Below are positions 5,801-6,095 of a stretch of 6,095 nucleotides of DNA, one piece after another. The notes under the pieces were generated by a model. That model worked only from the letters and a program-made list of their open reading frames with translations. It ran no database searches and was not told the origin of the DNA. Source of the stretch: Methanosaeta sp. UBA80 (lineage in GTDB: Archaea; Halobacteriota; Methanosarcinia; Methanotrichales; Methanotrichaceae); the NCBI GenBank assembly GCA_002505805.1, contig DAWB01000224.1:1-6095 (forward strand). The letters run 5' to 3'. A program made the position numbers and the translations under genes. How positions within the stretch are numbered: position 1 is the stretch's first letter; each line of letters starts with the position of its first letter.

Positions 5801-6095
5801 ACGGCCAGAATCCCTGGAGCTGGATTGAGACTCGTGGTCCGGCGCGGCTGGAGAGCAATGAGAGCGCCGTCCTCTATGCCAATCTCAGCATCCCCGATAC
5901 TGCGGCCCAGGCCCGGCGGGACGGCTATATCAAGATCAGCTCGGAGAATCGCAGATTTGAGATCCCGGTCAGCGTCACCGTATCCGGCGCCAGCCTGGAG
6001 GGACTTGACCGGGAAGATGTCACAGACAGCGACGGGGATGGGCTCTATGACCGACTCAACCTGGGCTTCGGGATCAATATTTCCGGTGATGCGTC
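2887..6095 (+). CDS. Secreted subtilisin-family (S8) serine protease, multidomain, 3'-truncated
   Basis: One open frame of at least 1069 codons runs off the right edge. Residues 1-23 are a Sec signal peptide (MSR, a hydrophobic core, then AGA before EE). Residues 34-115 resemble an I9 propeptide (EIAVIVML, YGLIPGLAG, DRVAGIYFD), and 116-156 is an acidic linker. The catalytic domain (158-531) has D185 in VAVIDSGID, H218 in GHGTMVAG, oxyanion N314 in AAGN and nucleophile S469 in GTSLSTP, so it should be active. About 80 extra residues (318-396) lie between N314 and the resumed core SPGDGVRVITVGA. Next come a beta-sandwich (about 538-668), a PPC-like domain (672-828) broken by a Ser-triplet repeat (731-790), a further sandwich and second PPC-like part (829-960), another sandwich ending near 1035, and a calcium-loop-like DSDGDGLYD (1047-1055). 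A hand count gives 22 N-x-S/T sequons. ATG 2854 and 2866 are in-frame alternatives; 2887 gives the best signal peptide. It is divergent from artA. The C-terminus, possibly a sorting signal, is not seen. Confidence 0.93.
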   Translation, partial: MSRVSSLAYAALLIIASSSLAGAEESAAGAEDKIDPVLAEMMGQGEGKEIAVIVMLSPGANNDFAGLAAQASLSVKYRYGLIPGLAGQATGQAISDLARDDRVAGIYFDHSTSLQQSGRAEQAEADENATAEGAASTGPENFSLPDGAFASDSPEEYISPARLIGADRLWEKGIDGRGVKVAVIDSGIDKNHPDLVGKVVAEKNFLSDEITADDLLGHGTMVAGIIAGTGAASGGLYKGIAPGADLISVKVIDGQGDGKVSDIIAGIEWAIYSGADVLSLSLGGINLGETNPPITMAADNAAAAGVVVCVAAGNRNNSDTRGTAAKSLAGPSSSSPSGNSRDEEIGYMESLARQMGGRGAEVEGGDGPVRAQQLAGSDQQDVLLLLVPVVVALPPGLIDSPGDGVRVITVGAADSKGRMAGFSGSGPTRDDRIKPDVVAPGVDVISTVPSGLKRPVYVDDYYARESGTSLSTPVVAGLAALLLQAEDNLTSAGVKAAMTRGAEKLENSQGEAYEEYYQGAGMINALASHELLENTSSICGTVPDLWRAGRWAYLPAGKGVYVGLDAGADRPQKKIYALAPGDEDWNLRFVFFSNSSLDGVNTEAVGDVSEWVSLQALPERIAANDQKVFSASLTVPEDALPGLYNGSISISSGRETLMEIPVSVDVAAPLHLYSGTANISGAVVGNGWDYYYLETEAGSAEFQAKLNWQGEANLDLFLLSPTSEYYVGAPSNGSSLSDISSHSDASKSSNLTDISNASMHSDVSNASRLSDASNASNTSNVSDGSYGSSGREEIGRIKSPPSGRWLIAVHSENATEEVGYRLELEHFKLAAEPQRWNLDSVPGSRVQAQFSLLNVGKALENISYSGVIDSSTSEEKEGTVQHKKTWEWAVNASNSTNKLSATLFSDDKTNSSELALVLENPQGDPYDALLGTGDLGPLEASSPESGTWKVKVYGNDVRDEEGQGFRVLLKSYGQNPWSWIETRGPARLESNESAVLYANLSIPDTAAQARRDGYIKISSENRRFEIPVSVTVSGASLEGLDREDVTDSDGDGLYDRLNLGFGINISGDA
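5077..5256 (+). repeat. Ser-x-x tripeptide repeat with 27-bp superperiod and clustered N-glycosylation sequons
   Basis: Residues 731-790 of the protease form 20 consecutive triplets that each begin with Ser (19) or Thr (1), with Asn or Asp common at the second position. Within it, 5095-5229 divides exactly into five degenerate 27-bp units (nine residues); the three clearest begin at 5149, 5176 and 5203 with Ser-Asn-Ala-Ser. Seven sequons occur at N732, N750, N756, N765, N774, N777 and N780. Serine is written almost only with TCN codons here, whereas AGC/AGT are frequent in the rest of the gene. The array lies between a PPC-like strand (LDLFLLSP) and its continuation (SGRWLIAVHS), so it looks like an expanded surface loop. 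Confidence 0.85.

Overview
The window looks like chromosomal DNA of a methanogenic archaeon. The evidence is an archaeal-type archaeosortase, archaeal-type phospholipid head-group enzymes, an archaeal dihydroneopterin aldolase (tetrahydromethanopterin pathway), a split-type GMP synthase ATPase subunit, GC-rich genes separated by very AT-rich spacers, and GAGGAG ribosome-binding sites. The large, sequon-rich secreted protease would fit a Methanosarcinales or Methanotrichales (Methanothrix-like) member, but that placement is inference.

Layout. (1) 1-360, plus strand: the C-terminal third of GMP synthase subunit B, cut by the left edge. (2) 361-437: an AT-rich spacer between two convergent genes, probably a terminator in both directions. 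(3) 2786 down to 438, minus strand: a tight four-gene cluster read in the order archaeosortase, serine-phospholipid decarboxylase, CDP-archaeol serine transferase, dihydroneopterin aldolase. The first two junctions are 4-bp ATGA overlaps. The third has the same 4-bp geometry but reads ATAG, and the aldolase has no normal start codon in frame. (4) 2787-2886: a 100-bp divergent promoter region. (5) 2887 to the right edge, plus strand: one uninterrupted frame of more than 1069 codons, a secreted subtilisin-family (S8) protease with signal peptide, propeptide, catalytic domain and a string of beta-sandwich and PPC-like modules. It is cut by the right edge.

How the genes fit together. The transferase and decarboxylase should convert CDP-archaeol and serine to archaetidylserine and then archaetidylethanolamine. 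The archaeosortase should cut C-terminal sorting signals of exported proteins. In Haloferax volcanii, relatives of these three genes are linked genetically to lipid anchoring of archaeosortase substrates. This cluster therefore reads as a compact operon for protein sorting and lipid attachment. The divergent secreted protease is a natural candidate client, but its C-terminus, where a sorting signal would sit, lies outside the window. The most unusual structures are the abnormal start of the aldolase gene, a run of 20 Ser/Thr-led tripeptides with seven N-glycosylation sequons inserted in a PPC-like domain of the protease, and a roughly 80-residue insertion inside the protease catalytic domain.
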